Below are positions 15,694 to 28,473 of a stretch of DNA of 64,000 bases, piece by piece; positions within the stretch are counted from its first letter, which is position 1; each line of letters starts with the position of its first letter. The notes beneath the pieces were generated by a model. That model made no database searches. It was not told the origin of the DNA and saw only the letters and a program-made list of their open reading frames with translations. The stretch covers positions 620,001 to 684,000 of the forward strand of contig NW_026251387.1 in NCBI RefSeq assembly GCF_025118155.1. Direction: 5' to 3'. Position numbers and translations under genes: made by a program. Source of the stretch: Cokeromyces recurvatus. Its lineage: Eukaryota; Mucoromycota; Mucoromycetes; Mucorales; Mucoraceae.

Positions 15694-18600
15694 ATGACTT
15701 CAATATCTCAGCATCAATATATTTTAAATGATAAAAGTAGTAGTAATATAAGCGAATATTGTTGTTGCTGTTGCTGTTGTTATTGTTCATGTGTTACTTC
15801 TCCAAAGCAACAATTAAATGATAAAGACCAACAGAATTTGGTTTCACCATGGTTATCTGATACGATGTCTAAAATTAGTTCCATACATTCTTGCTATAAT
15901 TGTATATTCTCTACTAAAAGTGAAAATACCGAAGGAAATGAAATTGATACACCATTATTATCATCATCCATAGAATGCACTGTACCTGTTAACTCAAACA
16001 TGTTAGGAGAGAAAGAGGATTCAATCATAGATTTAGAAAAATTAAAAAATAAAAAACTTCATGCAATCACAGAGCTTTTACAAACAGAACATGATTATGT
16101 TCAAGATTTAACTTACCTAGTAAACGTAAAATAAATAAAATAAAAAAGAAGAGTAGAAATACACTATATTTATTCATTACTCATGAATTAGGTCTATTTG
16201 AATCCGTTATCACAGCAGCTATGGATGACTTCAGAACATAAATCAATCATTATTCGAAATTTACATGAAATCCTTGATTTTCATAAACAATTTATTACTT
16301 TATATAATATAGTCTCAATATCTAATCATGATTGCTCTTCTATTGCCAAGGCATTTCTTGATCAGGTAAGTCTCTGTGTAAAATATAAATATCTGTGCGC
16401 AAACTTTTTTGACATTAGAACCTAACCTTAACATGCATTGATTTTCTTTATATATATATATATACATATATATATTTATATATATATATACATACATATA
16501 CATACATATATATATATATACATATGCATATCTATATACTTATGTTTATAAAAGATTAGTCAGTTTTCTCTTTATAAATATTACTGCGATATGCATGCAG
16601 AATCATGGTCTCTGATGTCTGAATACAGAGATCGACAAGAATGGACAAGCTTTATAAAAGAATGCGAAATCCTCTATTCATCGTCTCTGTCTTCACCTAT
16701 TTTACCAGAATCACAACAAGAGCAGCAAATACAGCATCATCTTAAAAAATTACACTTTGAAGATTACTTGATAAAGGTATGCATTTATGTAGTTTATTTA
16801 CCTCTTTTTTTTTTTTCCTTTCACTTTTCTTTTTATAACTGTCATTCCCAGTTTAATTCAAAAGTTGATTTTTTTTTCTTTTTTCAATTACTTTATCTAT
16901 CACATTATCTTGTTTTTAGAAAAAAAAAAAAGGGCAAATAGAATATAACTTTTTCTTTTCTTTTTTCTTTCTTTTTTCTTTTTTTTCTCTTTTTTTTTTT
17001 TTTGTAAACAAAAATAGCCTGTCCAGCGAATATGTCGTTATCAGTTGCTTATCAAAGAAATAATACGATATACTTCTTTGCACACAGCAGAATATGATTT
17101 ATGGAATAGTGTACTAAGTGAAATACAGGACTTAGTGACTGAGATCGATGATCGTAAACTTCAAAGGGATATGAAAGAAAGAACAGAACGATTTATAGAA
17201 CGTTTAGATAATGATTGGAGGATTAGTAAAACACATGTCTCTCAGTTAGGTAACTTATTAATTGCTGGTGCCATCGAGATTACCTACTCTGCCTTGGGTC
17301 AAAGTATATCAAAGCCAAGATATCTCGGCTGTTTTGTATTTCCAACTTATATTATCATGGTCAGGCCAAAGAAGGTAACAAGTTATGAGCCTAAACATTG
17401 GTTCCCACTTTTGGCAGTCGAATTTGAAAATCTAGCAGATAATGAAGGTAATTTATTGAATCATTCGAATTTTTTAATCTTCAAAGTTATTTATGTATAT
17501 ATTTTATAGGTCAAAGAGAGCATTCATTTATAATTCGCTTTAAAAAGCACACCTTTGTATTTAGTGCTAGTTGTTCACAAGAAAAGCAAGTATGGGTTAA
17601 AAAATTACAGGAAGCTATTGTGATGGCGAAAATGAAGATTACAGATGAAACTAAATCTGCTAAAGCCGCGCATCACTTTATTGTTTCTTCACTATCTGGA
17701 ATATCGAGCAAACAACCTGTATCAGATGCTTGTCTAACACGCTCATTTACAAATTTCTTGGATTTGTCCTTTGCGGGGAACCCAGATACAGCCACTTTTC
17801 CTCCATCTGAAGAAAATCAATTTTCCTTTTCCAGAAAAATACTAAAAAGATCTGTATCCACAACTGTTCAAGTGGATAGCACCCTCTTAAAGCATTCCAC
17901 CCTTCCTAATGTTATATCAATAGTACCGCCTTTAACAAATAAACCATCAGTCGAGTCATTAGAGAAAAAGGACTCAGCAGCGGATCATTTTGGATATTTC
18001 AATAGTACTAGTAAAGGACTGGACAATAGACCGAGACTGAAGCCTAGGAATAATTCTGAAATGTATATTAAACCTGACTTAATGGGTTCAGGACTGAATC
18101 GTCGTAGGCCTAGTTCACTTGATCTCTTTGCTTCTTCCACACATAATACGGGTAGTAGTATGATAGGCAAGATGTCGCTGCAATTAAAAAATAATCACCA
18201 ACATGCACTTCGAGTCACTGTGGATCATAAGCTACGAGATGTGTGCACACAGGAATATCTATCATCAAGGGCATGGTATATAAGAGATAGGGACCAACAA
18301 AATAGCCCCTCCTTTCATGTGTCTAACAGTGTACAGAATAGCAACACCACCATCCTAAATGGGGGTAGTCCAAGTCATCATGATTTGTTAAAGAAACAAA
18401 AGTCGACCCCATTTATCAAAACATCGGCTTCTAGTTTTTCAATCATGATTCCAAAAAGAGCTAATGAAATTAAGCAATCCAGTTCACGGACAGATTACGA
18501 ACGCCAGTCACTTGACAGTTCCTGCTCCATCTCCATTGATCCCTCCATTTCACCCACAACAATAACAACGGGTCGGTTCTACAGAAATACAAGATCCTCT

Positions 18601-19221
18601 TTAAAATCAAGTCAATTATTCATATATCGATTATCTCAAAATCAACAAGAAAGTATATCAGAGGTCTCTCATTCTTCTAGCAGTGAATATAGCTTTACTG
18701 CAAGTCTTAGTTCAAAAGAGAGTAGTCATAAAAAAACAACAGCAGGGAAAAAAGAGATCTTTGTTGGAAAAATGTTAAGACGATTTTCAAGCTTTCATCA
18801 AAAATCCCGGACATCATCTATATTTAATCAGAGATTAGATTTTAACAAACTTAAAGAGGTAACTATACAAGTAAGACAAAACCCAATAATAATAATAATA
18901 AGCCACTTCTTCTCCTTACATATACACTTTGTACAATAGAATGATTTCCAGCAGATTAAAAAGTCGGTTACAGTAGGTTTCAATGATCGACCCATGAGTA
19001 AAATGACTGATCATGATGAAATGGAGGAGGAATTACTAAATATAGATCAAATAAGCAAAACAAATAGTGATTTATTTGCTTTTTCATATGCTTCTACACC
19101 TCCTGAAATGAATGTGTTGGTGACAAAAAAGAATGAAAAGAAATGGAAGAAACGATTAAGTAATTTAAGTACATCCTATCTCTTTAAATCAAAAAACAAC
19201 ACCACCGCTACTACAAAATAA
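15694..19221 (+). CDS. Rho guanine-nucleotide exchange factor (DH-PH)
   Basis: Exons 15694-16125, 16192-16365, 16564-16776, 17018-17447, 17510 to about 18870-18880, and a last exon to 19221. The DH domain starts at LKNKKLHAITELLQTEHDYV, includes FSLYKYYCDMHAESWSLM at the exon 3 start, and has the CR3 motif KPVQRICRYQLLIKEIIRYT, the helix that contacts the GTPase. It is followed by a PH domain (SQLGNLLIAGAIEI; RFKKHTFVFSASCSQEKQVWVKKLQEA). The rest, about 440 residues, is Ser-rich and disordered, with a basic region before the end. DH-PH proteins load GTP on Rho/Cdc42-type GTPases at the membrane to control polarity and wall synthesis. The N-terminus contains seven consecutive Cys encoded by a TGT/TGC repeat. 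The last intron has several equivalent donor and acceptor choices, all in frame. Confidence 0.85.
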
Positions 19222-19496
19222 TATTTAATTTAAATTCCCTCTTCTTCCCTTTCACTTGTATTATATAAATGTTATTGCACGGTATAATTTTTTTTTCATT
19301 CCATAACATACTTTTTAATAAATAGTCTACGTATACTTTTTTTTTTATTAATGAATGTATTCTTCTCTTGTGGTGTATGTAAAAGAAGATATTATGTACC
19401 CCTTAAAAGAAAAAAAAAAAAAAAAGGCTCACATATTGTTTATTTTGTTTTACTTTTCCCTCCTCCTCCCCCTTTCTTCTAAACGATCTTATTTAC
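19222..19496. other. Spacer between RhoGEF and IML2-like gene
   Basis: AT-rich spacer with poly(T) and poly(A) runs and a pyrimidine block (about 19440-19480) just upstream of the next ATG, as is common in fungal promoters. No feature beyond that. Confidence 0.4.
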
Positions 19497-21883
19497 TTGA
19501 TGTTTCGTCATATTTCAAAGTTAACTACTTCTGCTTTAAAGTATACAACTGCAGTAGTATCTCAGCAAAATGATGATAATAAACGTATCACTCCTAAACT
19601 TATTGAAACTTGGATAAAAGATGTACATTTATGTTTAGTGAGTTTTTTTTTTTTATGGTATAGCTGCTGTTGTCTTATTATGTTATTATTAGGATATCTT
19701 ATTAGATGATAGAATTCAAGAAGCAGAAAATATGTTTTTTAATTCATTTATTTCTGCTACTAGAAATGAATGTAAAAGTGATGATATCAATAAACAACAA
19801 TCTCCATTTCATGTTTTTGGATATGCTTTAATGAAGTACATACAAGCGATTCTTAGTATGGAAAACACCAAGATTGATGAAGCTATTATTATAGTTCATC
19901 AAGTTGAACATATCTTGAAGCGTTCATTTAATTCTATGAAAATGAAAAAGAGGCCCTTTATTCATAGCAGTACTTCCTTAAAAACGACACAAAAGGACAA
20001 GGATGATATCATGATTCATAATTTATCCGCCCTCTCTTTTACTCCTCATCATCGTAGATCCTCTTTTGTTGACGATGAACTTGTTGATCTGCAGATTGAT
20101 TTACTTCAAGCCAACTGTATACTCATCTTGGCTACACTTCAAATCTTGAAAGATAGTTGGATCGATAGCTTTAAGGCAGTCTATGATTTACGAAAGGCAT
20201 TTAAAATATATGAACGCCTATTTGAAACGATAACAGACTCAACCATTATAGAATATGAATTATCATTATGTGATCAACAAGAAAAGTCAGAAAGTGTACA
20301 GTACTTATTTCTTCGAGCCATGTCGTCTTTAGAACATAAAGGAAGATATTTAAAGGAAATCAATCTTGAGGACAGGACCCGTTCTTGTTCATTGACTTAT
20401 TTTTTTGATACTATTCAATATGGAAGTTATTTTGGGATTGGTATCTTGAACATCATACTTTCATTCTTACCAGAAAAAGGTATTCGTTAGTCTATTCTAT
20501 TCTATTCTATTTTATTTTATTTTATTTTATTTTATTTTTTTTCGAATGAGACACCTTAAAGAAGCTTACTGATAAAAATAGTTTCACATCTAGTTGGAAA
20601 AATACTAACTAGCCTAGGATTTCAATCTTCAAGATACACAGCTATCGATTTGTTGAAAAAGTCCTATAAAAGTCAAACAATGTATTCCTCCTTAAGTTCT
20701 CTTGTCTTGTTAGCATTACATACAAATCTTTCAATCTATATTCAACCACAAATCAATCCTTATTTACTATTTGAAGAAGTTAAATTCATGTTGGAAAGAT
20801 TAAAGTCAAAATACCCTAATGGACAACTTTGGCAGCTAATAGACGGGAAATTTAAACAAATGGAAGGGAAGATAGATGAAAGCATCTTCATATTGGAAAA
20901 TACGACGACTACAAAAAGACCTAGCAATTCTTTTGTAACAGAAATCAAAATAAATCATCAAAACACTTCCATCTTAGACTTTTCACAACTTCGATTACTA
21001 GTTACCTATGAGATTGGATGGTAAAGATGACATGACATATAAATATATGCATATGTATTTATAATTATTCGAAACTTAGTCTATTGTTTTATATATACAT
21101 ACATATATATATAGGTCTTATATTCTCAGTGGGGATTACTATCAAGCTTCAGAAACGTTTTTTCGTCTAGAAAGTATATGTAATTGGTCTCATCTATTTT
21201 ATCATTATGTATCTACATGTTGTATGATTGCCAATAAATTATATGACAAGGCAGCATTAGAAATAAATCAAATAGTAAACATGATTCATCAAAAACGAAA
21301 GATAGCAAGTCAAATATCGAATAATGAATATTATGCAGAGACTAAAATAAATTCTTGGATTGCATTATCGAAAAAACAAAATACATGCTTGACAAAGGTA
21401 TTACAGTATCATATTGCAAATCCTATATGGGAGCTTGTTTATCTCTGGGGTAGAACACTATCTTGGGATCAAAAGATAATCAAGAGTATTAAAAGGCAGT
21501 CAATCATTTTAACTCACTGGAATGATGATGATGATAATGAAAAAGAATATATAAAGTGCCTACTTATGGGTGTCATCTATCGAGATATAGACAAGAATAT
21601 TGAACTATCAATAGACTATCTTTACATGATTCTAAGGAAAAGCGACGATGTAACGACAATAAAAAATTTCATAATCCCATATACAATGTATGAAATAGCT
21701 ATAACCCATTATGTATTACTTAAATCTGCTACCTCTATTTCACTTCAAAATGAATATAAAGACACTATTATGAGTTGGATTAACCGTATAAAGAACTACT
21801 ATATAAACAATTCACAAGATAAAGAATGGGAAAGTCGAATGCAATTAAAATGTCAACTTTTACTTGAAACTTGTAACTTATAA
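19497..21883 (+). CDS. IML2: Iml2/TTC39-family TPR protein
   Basis: Four exons (19497-19637, 19693-20479, 20582-21020, 21115-21883) join in frame to 711 residues. The start could be either of two adjacent ATGs (19497 or 19500). The family marks are ILLDDRIQEAENMFFNSF near the N-terminus, FHVFGYALMKYIQAILSMEN, then QYGSYFGIGILNIILSFLPE spanning into KILTSLGFQS, the core Iml2/TTC39 motif. TPR-like helical pairs fill the C-terminal half (WSYILSGDYYQASETFFRLE). In yeast, Iml2 is needed to clear inclusion bodies via lipid droplets, and TTC39 proteins in animals are linked to lipid traits. The function here is inferred from family only. The gene ends 81 bp from the convergent PP4 stop. Confidence 0.78.
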
Positions 21884-21964
21884 CAAAATTAAACAATAAG
21901 AATATAAGCATAATAAAATCAAAAAAATAAAAAAAAATAAAAAAATTACATTATACATTGTTAT

Positions 21965-23527
21965 TTAAAGGAAATAATCAGGTAAAGATTTCTTTTGTGG
22001 TGCACCCCGAAAATCATGCTGCTTATTATTAAGTTAGTTATTAAAATATAATGTAAACTTGATGAATATACTTACTTGAGGCGCTGCTTCAAATAATTTA
22101 TATTGTTTTGTTAAATAATCATCTAATTCCAATATTGCAGCGATGTTACCACATCTATAGCAATAATTAGGTGCTGACCAAACTGTTACAATTGTATCAT
22201 TAAACATTGGTTTATATCCTTCCATAACTAACTGATGTGCCCGTGCAATAAAATCAAGATTATTTGTATGTAAAAACTAACAAAATATAAACTATTAGAA
22301 ATGAATCCTATTTTCAGCTTATAAATCTATAAATTTACTCCTTGCACAACATCTGCACCAAACAAGTACCCAGCCCCTCTTGGACTATAGCCCCATCCAT
22401 CAATTTCTAAATGTATATATCATCATTTAGTTAGCAAGCAAGCAAGCAAGCGAAAAAAAAAATCAAATATATACATAAATGATTACCTTCTGGATCTGAC
22501 CAAAGCAAATCACACATAGCTCCATCATGAGGAACTTCTTGTTTCCTGTCAATAGTTCGAATCTATTTAAAATAATGATATATTCCCACATATTAATTAA
22601 ATCGTTCTATATATTGTATATATTTTTGCCTATTTTATGTATACCTGATCTACTGTATTTATGCTAGGAGAAAGACCACCATGCACACAAAACACTTTAT
22701 CATCAATAATAGCACTTAAACTTAAATAATCAAAAATTTCACAACAATATCTCCAAACATTAGCTGATCCAAATTTACGTGTACATTCGTCATAAAAACC
22801 ATACACTTGAGTAATCTGTCTACTTTCGTGATTTCCTCGAATAAGTGTAATCCTATCAGGGTATCTAACTTTAAGTGCTAATAATAATAAAAATGTTTCG
22901 ACTGAATAATATCCACGATCGACAAAATCACCTTAAATTTTAAGGGAAAAAAAAAAGATACATATACACATAAATAAATAAATGTTATTATACAAAGTAG
23001 GCTCTAAATATTTATATATGCATATATATATCTACCCATGAATAAATAATTTGTATCTGGGCATTCACCTCCCACTCGAAATAGTTCTTTTAAATCATGG
23101 AATTGACCTATTTATAAATCCATTAATTTTCTTGATTAAGATTAATCAAAGCAAATCAAATATTTCTATTTCTATTTACCATGAATGTCACCACAAATCT
23201 GTATAAGAAATAATGTAATAATAATAAAAAAAAAGATGGAGAGAGAGAAAGAGAAAAAAAATCTTAATAAAATGTATAGGTGTATATAAGGTGTTCAAGT
23301 ATATTTACGGTAACTGGAGCATCGACTCGTTGGACATTGCTCTCTTCAATTAAAATCTCTCTTGCTTTTGTACATAGCTCTTTAACTTCTTGCTCTGATA
23401 TGATTTCTCCTCTTCGTAACTGTTCAAGTTGTCTATTTGTATTTTAACAAAAAGGCAATGTCTTTAGATTGAAAGCAAAAATATCTTTAATTTAATAAAA
23501 GCATTCATACCTATCAAGATCAGCCAT
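21965..23527 (-). CDS. PPH3: Protein phosphatase 4 catalytic subunit (PP2A-like)
   Basis: The start is at 23527-23525 with a 17-bp first exon, and the stop at 21967-21965; there are about nine exons. Metal-ligand motifs of the PPP family are complete: [45 protein letters not shown] and, in the last part, [11 protein letters not shown]. The sequence follows PP4 more closely than PP2A, with [20 protein letters not shown] at the N-terminus, [13 protein letters not shown], and [19 protein letters not shown]. The C-terminus ends DYFL, the methylation-type tail. PP4 (Pph3 in yeast) dephosphorylates gamma-H2AX and Rad53 and works with Psy2/Psy4 regulatory subunits in the DNA-damage response. Confidence 0.93.
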
Positions 23528-24711
23528 CGTCGTTTTGTCGAAAGTTATTAATAATAATAATAAAAAAAAAAGAAATAAAAATACGCATTGTTACTGGGTA
23601 TTTTTTTTTTCTTTTTTTTTTTTTTTTTTTTTTTTGATGAATCGCCGCCTTTTTTATTTTTTTGTACAATGGTGATTCTCAACCAGAGTCAACCTTTTCT
23701 AAATAATAATTGTTATTGTTCGGCTTGAGTCGATGCTTGAACGATATTATACCGTTATTAGAGCGAGAAAGAAGTATAGTTATAATGAATGCGCTATTGA
23801 TAAACTTCTTTTCGAAAAAACTTTGAAACTAAGTCAACATAATTTATAGAAGATTGCTTACTTATTGAGTATCAGTCGTTATGCTTATCAGCATTTTTTT
23901 TTTTTTTTTTTGGCTTTGCTTTATTAGAAAAAAAAATGTGTGTGGCTACATTCATAGCTTAGAGAAGGATCTATATTTATTAGAAGAGAAAAAAAAAGTT
24001 GAATTTCTAATATTACTTTCTACAGAAGAGAAAAGAAAGTTTCATATCTATTATATGTAAATGGGGCTGGCTTTTCAATTTTTGCTATTATATATTTTGC
24101 TGTAAAAATAACTACCAACAAAGAAAAAAAAATACTCCCCAGTAATTATCAATCAGAGAAGACTCTTGGAGTTAACTAAATTCACCGTTTCTTCAGCTCA
24201 TTGTTTTGTTTTCTGTAATAGCATAAATAATGAAAATTGTATGCGTATTTTAAGAGAATACAAACATTGGGCTAATAAAGTTTTTTAAAGAAAAGAGCTA
24301 CAAATGGCAGCCTTGTACTATTTAGACTTAATGAGTACAAAACTTTTTTATATTTTTAGTAGTTGTGATACAGACATTTTTCATTATCTTTTTCCTTAAA
24401 TCAAAATGATGACTACTGCTAAAAAAAAAACTATTTGAAATCATCATAATGATGACACCATTGTATTCAATATGGATGGAGAGTAAATGAAAAGACTTGT
24501 ATATTTATTTTTAAAATAGATGGAAATTAACATTGTCTTAGATTCAAGTAAAAAGCTTTTGTTATACAATTTTATTAATAATGAGTATTAGAATGTGAAT
24601 ATGACAAGTAGAAATTAATGGTAATAGTAGTGGTAGTAGTGGTAGTAGTAGTAGTAGTAGTAAAAGAAGTAAAAGTAGAAGTAATGAATCTATTATTAAT
24701 TACATAAAAAT
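23528..24711. other. Spacer upstream of PP4, no gene seen
   Basis: About 1.2 kb holding the PP4 promoter on the minus strand, poly(T) runs (23600-23635 and 23893-23910) and a GTAGTA trinucleotide repeat at about 24620-24680. No ORF above background and no RNA gene recognised. Confidence 0.45.
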
Positions 24712-25035
24712 TCAAGATTGTTTATTTCTTTTTCTGCAGTTATAACTGTATTCAGTATCTTCTTTACTATTATATGCTTGAATGATGGATCGAAGTGATT
24801 GTATTTCTTTTGTTTGTTTTGCAACAAGTGACATTAGTGCATGGATCCTTTTTATATATTGTAATTCAGTTACAGTAGGTGGTGGACGATTGTCCATGTC
24901 ATATATCACCATTTCTTGATATGAAGAAGATATTTCATAGTGATTTTGCGGTAGTTTATTATCATTTAATATAAACTCAAGCTTTTGTTTCTCTTGTTGG
25001 TAAATTGAATTGTATTTATTAGTGGTAGTGGCCAT
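24712..25035 (-). CDS. Small hypothetical protein, 107 residues
   Basis: A single-exon open frame starting MATTTNKYNSIYQQEKQKL and ending at the stop at 24712-24714. It is Gln/Asn/Lys-rich at the start, then has a predicted helix with heptad spacing (ELQYIKRIHALMSLVAKQTK) that could form a short coiled coil. No family was recognised. Codon use is similar to neighbouring genes and the frame lacks the A/T homopolymer translation that marks spurious ORFs here, which is why it is listed. An isolated spot upstream of FET4 gives no context clue. Confidence 0.45.
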   Translation of the reverse strand: MATTTNKYNSIYQQEKQKLEFILNDNKLPQNHYEISSSYQEMVIYDMDNRPPPTVTELQYIKRIHALMSLVAKQTKEIQSLRSIIQAYNSKEDTEYSYNCRKRNKQS

Positions 25036-25442
25036 TGTAAATGTATATAAATAAGGGAAATGAAAGGAAGAAGAAGATTATAATAACAATAACTAATAAA
25101 AAAAAGGACTCTCCTTTTTATATATCTTTTTTTTTCTTTTTTTTTTTTTTAAATGTTGCATATTACTATTGTTATTATGGCTGAGGAATTTTTGATGTAT
25201 GTGTAAACTTTGTGCTCAAGCCACACAATTTAAAGCCCATTTTTTTTTTTCATGATGTTCTTGAGAAAGAAGAATATACATGCTTATATGTAGAGAAAGA
25301 ACCTCTTTCTATGCAAGAATATTATTCTTCTTGTTTTAAATAGTGGACCCTTTATCAGCAAAAAGAATTATATTTATAAATGTAAGCAAATCTTCTTTTC
25401 TGTTTTTTCTTTATTCAAAATGGAATCAAAACGTTTGTGAAA

Positions 25443-25480
<38 letters not shown>

Positions 25481-26348
25481 CATTTTCTTTTTTCATTTTC
25501 TTTTTTGTTTTTTTTTAAAAAAAAAAGTAACACAGGAACAAAAAAAAAGTTTTGTGTTATGTATAAAAATCGCTAGTTTTCATCAATGCTGAGTATGAAC
25601 TTAATCTTGGTGATGAAAATATTATGGCTAGAAATATAATAAATCATCATATAGTGAATAAAATTTGCATCATTTATATGCATGATGAATATCATATCTA
25701 TTTATTTTCTATGTACATTCTTTCTTTTTTTTTTCTTTTATTTATAATAATATCTTTTTTTTTAAAAAAATTATTATTACAGTAAAACATTGAGAGATTT
25801 TTCTTATCCAATCAATTAAAACTTATGATAACTTGCTACTAAACCACAAGTGTCTCAATTTAATAAATAATAGGACAAAAGATATAATGAAATCTTTAGA
25901 AGTTTTATTTATCAGATGAATACAACATACGATCTATAATATTATTTATTGATATTTTTTATTTCTATTTACATAATATGAGTTTATAAAAATGAAACAT
26001 GCGATTAAAGTAACTAACAGTATGTAACTTTATATATACATATATATATAAATATATGTATATGTGTATATATACTATATACTAATGTATATTACAATCT
26101 GATAAGAAGAAACTTTATATATATTTTTTTTTGGGAAGACGCAGCTGATCGTAAACATATAATGTCTCAATTTTCGGAACTTTTATCTACTGTATTCATC
26201 TTCAGTTAAAGCTTTTTTTTTGTTTCTTTTTTTTTTTTTTTTTTTTTTTTTTTGTTATCTTCACTTTTTAATATAAATACGCTAATATTTTATTGATTTT
26301 TTTTTAATATAAACTTATATTTTTTAATACAATATTAATTATATTATT
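25036..26348. other. Spacer upstream of FET4, no gene seen
   Basis: 1.3 kb with poly(T) tracts at 25446-25480 (35 bp) and about 26228-26253, and an alternating TATATA block at about 26030-26090. It must contain the FET4 promoter. No convincing GATA-type iron-regulator site cluster could be supported by eye. Confidence 0.45.
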
Positions 26349-27938
26349 ATGGAACCCAACATAGAAAAGAAACCTAATGTTTTCAAACGTTTTAGAAATT
26401 ACCTTAGTTCTCCCGGTAGACAGTTCGCAGTACAGTCTGCTGCACCAACACAATTTCTTCACAAGGGCAATGAGGAGACAGATTGTGATATAAATATTGT
26501 TGGCTCAGATTTACCACATAATATCTCCATTTATAATGAAGCCAATAAAAAATCTAGAGGTGCTCGATTCTTTGATAAAGTGACAGATATAGCCGGTTCT
26601 AGCTTTATGTTTATTTTAACATGTATTATTTTAATTATTTGGGCTATTTGGGGCGGTGTGTCGAAAGCTCCTGATGAATGGCAAATTGTGATGCAAGACG
26701 GTAGCTCTATTCAATGTTATATTTCAGATACCCTTTTAATGAGACAACAACAAAATCATAGTAATCGTTTACTTACCGTTATTGCCCAGTTACGTTCTAG
26801 ATGCATTACCTTTGATAAACTTGTTAAACAAACTTATGAAAAACATCCAAAACTAACTCCATATGAATTAAAGGAGCTTGCTGAACGTATGCCTGAAGAT
26901 ACTCTTGGTGATGCTACCAAATTACCCACGGAAAATTTCTTTGATGTTTGCTGTAATTGGGCTTCTGAGGCTGTAGGATCTCTTACTTCTTTACTAATTT
27001 ATAGCGCTGGTGTCATTGCTTGGGTTTGTATCGGTGATTATCTTTCTTGGAGTGATGAATGGCAACTCTATATTAACACAGCTGTTGCAGTTGAACTCAC
27101 GTTTACCTCCATGTTTTTACAAAATACCCGTCGTCGTCATATGCAATACCTTGAACGATGCCTCGAATGCATTCATGAAATAGATATTAACCTAGAAGTC
27201 CTCTTGCGTCAAACAACAGGTGATAATACCCCTAACCCTATCGTCTCTATCCCTCCTACGCCTGTCTCTCGTGGCATTCGTATGATTGATTACTATGGTG
27301 ATGTTATTGGTACCGGCATAGGCGCCTTCATCTCTTTATGCGTTTTTATCGTTTGGTTTGGTATTGGTTCCCCCATGGGCTGGAGTGATAATTGGTGGTT
27401 GATTATTGGTACCTATACTGGCTTGGTTGGCTTCCTCGACGGTTTCGTGTTACGTAATGTTTATTTCCGTCAAGATAATGTTTTAGATGAGCAATTTGAT
27501 ATCCTTACTGATAGTGATAAAGCTATCTTCCAATTCCTCAACTTGTATCTTCCTGAACAAAATGAATCCCCTAAACAAAGTTTCGGTCAAAGATTAAGTG
27601 CTCGCATGGGTTATATCTGTGCAACTCCTCTTGCTGTCTTATTTGCTGTTTTAGTGATTATTGGTCTTATCTGCGTTGCCTCTGGTATGAAATGGAATGT
27701 AACTGGTCAATTGTTATGTAATTCACCTACCATGATCATTGAAGGCTTCTTACTTATTGTCCTTCTTCAAGCACATAACATGTCAAATACAGTTAGACGT
27801 GTTCAAATGAAAGACATCTTTGTTAGAAGAGTTCGATTACTTCATTATATTCGTATGGTTACTGGTGCTAATGAACATTATGATATTAATGAAAAGCATA
27901 TTCAAGAAAGCACTGTTGTTAATGAAAAGAAAAAATAA
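26349..27938 (+). CDS. FET4: Low-affinity Fe(II) permease, Fet4 type
   Basis: A single-exon gene of 529 residues, unlike its intron-rich neighbours. It matches the iron permease family of yeast Fet4, a plasma-membrane importer of ferrous iron and other divalent metals. Visible features: a basic N-terminus (KKPNVFKRFRNYLSSPGRQ), TM1 at about 84-104 (SSFMFILTCIILIIWAIWGG) followed by the conserved P-D-E-W-Q segment, a second pair near 220-255 ending SWSDEWQLYINTAVAV, a third group near 330-370 ending MGWSDNWWLIIGTYTG, and a last pair around 425-480. The W-S-D-x-W pattern repeats, showing internal duplication. The cytosolic loops carry basic residues (NTRRRHMQYLERC). Length agrees with the family's usual 530-550. 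Confidence 0.9.
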   Translation: MEPNIEKKPNVFKRFRNYLSSPGRQFAVQSAAPTQFLHKGNEETDCDINIVGSDLPHNISIYNEANKKSRGARFFDKVTDIAGSSFMFILTCIILIIWAIWGGVSKAPDEWQIVMQDGSSIQCYISDTLLMRQQQNHSNRLLTVIAQLRSRCITFDKLVKQTYEKHPKLTPYELKELAERMPEDTLGDATKLPTENFFDVCCNWASEAVGSLTSLLIYSAGVIAWVCIGDYLSWSDEWQLYINTAVAVELTFTSMFLQNTRRRHMQYLERCLECIHEIDINLEVLLRQTTGDNTPNPIVSIPPTPVSRGIRMIDYYGDVIGTGIGAFISLCVFIVWFGIGSPMGWSDNWWLIIGTYTGLVGFLDGFVLRNVYFRQDNVLDEQFDILTDSDKAIFQFLNLYLPEQNESPKQSFGQRLSARMGYICATPLAVLFAVLVIIGLICVASGMKWNVTGQLLCNSPTMIIEGFLLIVLLQAHNMSNTVRRVQMKDIFVRRVRLLHYIRMVTGANEHYDINEKHIQESTVVNEKKK

Positions 27939-28423
27939 TAATTCCAGCATGACCCTTATCTAATTGTATACACATCTATTTACTCCCTAATTTATTATTT
28001 TTTATTGCCATCAAAACTTATTTCCTCCTCCCTCTCTCTCCTACTGCCTTAAACACATTTATCTTACATTCTCTTTACATACATAGATTCCACTATTACA
28101 TAATATATATTATTTATTACTCTTTATATATGTATCATGCTTTTTTTATTAAAACTTATAATAACGCATTTTACCCAAAAAATTGAGCAAAATAAAAATG
28201 GTTGCTTTGAAACATATTTAATGAAATATACGCGTCGCCCTTTTTTTTATATTTTTTTATATTTTATTATAAAAAAAAACAACAACAACAAACAAAATGA
28301 GTTCCTCAGAATTGCTTTATTTAGTGAAATAATACATTTTAATGTATTATACAGAAATAGGATTTATATTTTGGGATAAATGGGAATTTTTTTTTTCTAA
28401 ACCGGGGGTGAAGCAAGTTATAT
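27939..28423. other. FET4 3' flank and left flank of the DIRS element
   Basis: 485 bp of AT-rich DNA with a pyrimidine-rich 3' UTR (28021-28050) and short A/T runs. It ends immediately before the TATTGTT that begins the DIRS left end. No gene seen. Confidence 0.5.
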
Positions 28424-28473
28424 TATTGTTGGTCGTTCCTTCAACAATCCTTGTTGACTGCGACTCGGACTCC

